From NCBI GenBank assembly GCA_023614405.1, contig CM042694.1:91929285-91993284 (forward strand): a stretch of 64,000 bases of DNA. The letters run 5' to 3'. Both the position numbers and the translations under genes were made by a program. Of the stretch, positions 61,101-64,000 are shown in pieces (within the stretch, counting starts at the first letter, position 1; each line of letters begins with the position of its first letter). The notes beneath the pieces were generated by a model, which made no database searches, had not been told where the DNA came from, and saw only the letters and a list, made by a program, of their open reading frames with translations. Origin of the DNA: Avena insularis. Its lineage: Eukaryota > Streptophyta > Magnoliopsida > Poales > Poaceae.

Positions 61101-61730
61101 TTATAAGATGATCATTGGACAATAGTAAAGATATTCTTATGAGCTTCGGAAGAACTAAGAATATATAATGTATAAGTGACAAATAGTTAAAGGTAGTTCA
61201 TTGTAAAGTGTTACATTGATACTAGTTTTGTCATAAGATACAAATCAAATTTATCTCAATTTAGACTATGGGTGGCACAATGTAATGGAAAGGATGTTCC
61301 ATGATGGATTTGGATGAGTTCCAAAGTTGAGACATTATGACGGATACTACAACAAAAAAGCTAAGTATATGACTGCTATAGTAGCAGCAAAGGAGGGCAT
61401 TTGTGTTAAGTAGTTTGTTATCAAACTAGGTGTGGTTTAAAGTGGGCTAATACTATGAATATATATTGTGTGACAATAATATCAACATATTTTGAGCCGA
61501 ACGAACTAAAGGTCTCACCAAAGGACCAAATCTATACAATGCCATCTCATTTGAGAATGAGTGATGCGTAGAGACGCAGAGACATGCAAATACACACGGA
61601 CCTGAAACTGTCAGATCCAGAGATTATGTTAACCACTAGCAATAGCGTATATGCAACACCAGAAAGCCATAGGTGTTCAATACGCAAAGTTTTTCAAACT
61701 AGATTATTGACTCTAGTGCAAGTGGGAGAC
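55128..61730 (+). pseudogene. Internal region of the 9.96-kb copia element, decayed gag-pol
   Basis: Only traces remain on the + strand: FDDGDPLQSASPKVLVVDYI (58480-58560, gag-like), 'TPYELWFG' and 'VFVGYPKEF' in the integrase C-terminal part (59715-59845), 'QGVDYD' of RT (60390-60410), and 'AKYMTAIVAAKEG' of RNase H (61355-61400). No frame exceeds about 110 codons. A solo LTR (56078-57779) interrupts it near the 5' side. The gap between decayed coding sequence and well-preserved LTRs indicates a non-autonomous element moved in trans. Confidence 0.75.
56078..57779 (+). mobile_element. Solo LTR, Angela/WIS/BARE-1-like copia, TSD ACGAG
   Basis: Starts TGTTGGAATTATGCCCTAGA and ends gcgaaacccttca. 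ACGAG occurs at 56073-56077 and 57780-57784, a perfect 5-bp target duplication. No internal region or second LTR is present, so the element was lost by recombination between its LTRs. It has a TATA motif at 57340-57347. It is nested in the 9.96-kb element. Confidence 0.92.
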
Positions 61731-63406
61731 TGAAGGGAATATGCCCGAGAGGCAATAATAAAGTGGTTATTATCTTATTCCAGGTTTATGATAAATGTTT
61801 ATTTTACATGCTAGAATTGTATTGATCGGAAACATCAATACATGTGTGTTTAATAAACAAAAAGGGTTCCTAGTTATGCCTCTCTTATAGACTAGCTTGT
61901 TGATTAACAAGATGATCAAGGTTTCCTGATCATGGACATTGGATGTTGTTAATAACAAGGTCACACCATTGGTGGAATGATGTGATGAACATTCATCCGA
62001 AGTATAGCATTATGATCAAGTCATTATGTTTATATTGCTATAACATCATACGAAGTAATCTTAGTCCTTAGACCATGAGATCATGTTAATTGCTAACACC
62101 GGAAGAGTATCTTGATAACATCAAACGTCACACCGTAACAGGGTGACTATAAAGGTGGGTTCGATTACTCTGAAGGTGTTATGTTGAGGCTCATGGATCA
62201 AGAGTGGAATTTGTCAATCCCGATGCCGGATAGATATACTCTGGGCCCTCTCGGTGATATCACATTGAAATAGCTTGCAAGCAAGTGATATGATCACTAG
62301 AATGTTATATCACGGGAACAAGAAAAGAGTGCATGTCGGTAACGAGATCAAACTAGGTATGGAGATACCAATGATCGAATCTCGGACATGTAATATATCA
62401 CGGGACAAAGGGATTTAGTTACTAGCGTTAAAGGTTCTCACGATCACATAAGTCATCGTTGAATATGTAGGAGTCAGTATGGATCTCCAGGTCCCGCTGC
62501 TGATTATTGATCGGAGAGGGGTCTCGATCATGTCTGCATTATTCGCGAACCGTAGGGTGACACACTTAAGGGATACCGACACTATTTGGAGCAAATATGT
62601 TTGAGATAAAGATTTAAGAAAGAGCTGGAATTATTTCAATAAACACCGAAACTGTTTCGGGTGAAATTGCTGAAATTGGTTCTGCATGTAATATTGAAAT
62701 GTTGCAGGGGGTTTTATGTGAATGTTTGTTAATTAAAGTAATTAACAAAATTCTTAATAAAACTAATAAAAGAGTTTTATTAAATGAGAGAGCATTAAAT
62801 TTGGAGAAATTTAATGCATTTAAAGTGGAGACTTTAATGGAGAATGTGAAGAGGCAAATTTATGTGGAGGAGCTTACCACCATATGAATGGGGCGCCGGC
62901 CATGGGAGGGGTACCCTCCCCTCCTCCTATAAAAGGCCCCCTCTCCTCACTTCTCATTCACACCTCGTGAAGAATCTCTCTCCCCCTCTAGTATTATTTC
63001 CCCATGGTCTCGGATTAGCGAGATACATGTTCCCGGTGGCTTTATCTAGAAAGGAGTTGCTGCTTTTGCTGCTTTGCTGGAACGAGGGACGGAGGTTGTC
63101 GGGGTACCGGACGTGTGTGCGATCACGGATTCCCCGCTGCTTTGCGGTGCTGGACTTGGTGGTGCTGGAGCTGGATCTGATGGACGTCTTTGGGCGGACT
63201 GCTTTGGACTTCATCGCGATCTTGAGATCAGCAAGTGTACGACTACATCAACCACGAGTTCCTACTCGTTAACAAAGCTCGTTGTCTACGAGGGTAAGTT
63301 CTCATTGGATGTATATCCACCCGTTGCTTTGTACCTAGTAGATAGATCTTGGCGTGTAGTTCACACCGTAGGAATTTTTTTGTTTTCTATGCTGCGGACC
63401 CAACAT
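61731..63406 (+). repeat. 3' LTR (1676 bp)
   Basis: Preceded by the polypurine tract and followed by TAGGG. TATA motif at 62928-62934. Confidence 0.92.
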
Positions 63407-63449
63407 AGGGTTTCGCCGGAGGAAGACCACCGGAGCGTCGGAATTATAT

Positions 63450-63780
63450 GAAAATGGCAAAATGGTTAATAGTTTGACTAGTTAGAATAATTATTTTATA
63501 AAACAGAAAATTGATTTGAATCACTTATTCAAAAATATGCAAAATGTAATATTTAATGCATTTTTAAAATGAAAATGGCAAAATGGTTAATAGTTTGACT
63601 AGTTAGAATAATTATTTTATAAAACAAAAAATTGATTTGAATCACTTATTCAAAAATATGCAAAATATAATATTTAATGCATTTTTAAATTGAAAATAGC
63701 AAAATGGTTATTAGTTTCACTAGTTAGAATAATTATTTTATAAAACAGAAAATAGATTTGGATTACTTATTCAAATTCAA
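63450..63780. repeat. 121-bp tandem repeat, about 2.7 copies
   Basis: 'gaaaatggcaaaatggttaa' begins at 63450 and 63571 and in diverged form at 63692, a period of 121 bp. The units are AT-rich. They lie inside the CACTA element just right of the copia insertion. Confidence 0.88.
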
Positions 63781-63906
63781 GAACTTTTCATGTTGAAATT
63801 TTTCTCAAATTCATAAGTATGCACTGTAAAATTCAAATGTTTAAATAATATGCTAATTGAATTATTTTGAATCAGGCGCGCCCCATGGTGATTTTTTTTG
63901 AAAAGG

Positions 63907-64000
63907 GGACCTTTAGTCCCGGTGCGTGCTACACACCGGGACTAAAGGTGTGGCGTTGGCGCGCGCCTGTTGGGCTGGGCCGAAAACCCTTTAGTCCCGG
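63907..64000. repeat. CACTA subterminal repeats at the window edge
   Basis: 'cctttagtcccggtg' and its complement 'caccgggactaaagg' form a short hairpin at 63910-63949. Another copy, ccctttagtcccgg, ends the window. The terminal CACTA motif is expected beyond 64000. Confidence 0.75.

Larger units (their letters stand above)
53446..63406 (+). mobile_element. Complete copia LTR retrotransposon (9961 bp), TSD TAGGG
   Basis: LTRs 53446-55127 and 61731-63406 both start TGAAGGGAATATGCCCGAGA and end ggacccaaca. TAGGG stands at 53441-53445 and 63407-63411. The 3' LTR is preceded by the polypurine tract agtgggagac (61721-61730) and the 5' LTR is followed by a degenerate primer-binding site (ggtatcgagagc). 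The internal region is badly decayed while the two LTRs remain nearly identical. Insertion site: 75 bp from the telomere-like block in the CACTA element. Confidence 0.93.
47617..64000 (+). mobile_element. Second CACTA transposon, left end to beyond the window, with nested copia
   Basis: The terminus CACTAGTAAAAAATGGGCC starts at 47617. Subterminal repeats with 'attagtcccgg' follow. The transposase region is at 48145-51460, and further 'accgggact' repeats are at 52420-52640 and again at 63907-64000. The right end is not in the window. Without the 9.96-kb copia insertion at least 6.4 kb of element remain. The left repeats read 'attagtcccgg' and the right ones 'ctttagtcccgg', so two related CACTA elements side by side cannot be excluded. 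Confidence 0.75.

Noticed and set aside
1..64000. tRNA, rRNA or other structural RNA genes
   Set aside because: No stretch with A-box/B-box spacing, cloverleaf or rRNA core motifs was recognised by eye. A tRNA scan would be needed to exclude decayed copies.

Overview
The window is plant nuclear DNA. It is best explained as Triticeae (wheat, barley or Aegilops type): copia LTRs of the Angela/WIS/BARE-1 kind with their characteristic LTR end motif, CACTA elements with repeated 'accgggact' subterminal motifs, Stowaway MITEs with CTCCCTCCG ends, and genes with GT-AG introns. No bacterial or viral operon is present. At least three quarters of the window is transposable element, much of it nested. 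I see one apparently intact host gene and one recognisable host pseudogene, and no evidence for an undescribed multi-gene system.

0-9.7 kb: the 3' end of a CACTA transposon whose Ulp1-like second gene keeps clean terminal exons (27-875) and whose terminus is at 1443; unassigned repeat; a NAM-associated-domain fragment (minus strand); a broken Ty3/gypsy pol fragment (3555-4500); and a LINE (4940-7127). Next comes a pseudogene of the thylakoid lumenal 17.4 kDa pentapeptide-repeat protein. Its exons (7248-7498 and 9358-9586) are separated by an intron holding a second LINE.

9.7-21.8 kb: a possible PIF/Harbinger-type remnant (about 9738-15570). It contains a 66-bp tandem array split by a 3.3-kb TG...CA insertion (11120-14436). 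Then a 0.94-kb Mutator-like (Pack-MULE candidate) element with a 9-bp target duplication, and the intact two-exon TPR gene (17109-18092, minus) with a TATA box. A Stowaway MITE and a minus-strand gypsy pol/LTR remnant follow.

21.8-41.25 kb: one copia retrotransposon in minus orientation (21794-41247, target duplication GCAAG). Its gag-pol (38700 to 34702) is a single frame interrupted by six nonsense codons and no frameshift. Its left LTR is split by a second, non-coding copia family arranged LTR-internal-LTR-truncated internal (22083-33399).

41.25-47.6 kb: unassigned repeat-like and low-copy sequence with at least two Stowaway MITEs.

47.6-64 kb: a second CACTA transposon starting at 47617, running past the window end. 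It has a broken TNP2-type transposase, an opposite-strand ORF, a roughly 250-bp repeat and a block of telomere-like CCCTAAA repeats. A complete 9.96-kb copia element (53446-63406, target duplication TAGGG) is inserted in it, and that element contains a solo LTR (56078-57779, target duplication ACGAG). Order of insertion is readable from the nesting: CACTA, then the 9.96-kb copia, then the element that left the solo LTR.

Coordinates of LTR ends and target duplications were read directly. Family names rest on recognised protein or terminal motifs without any database search.
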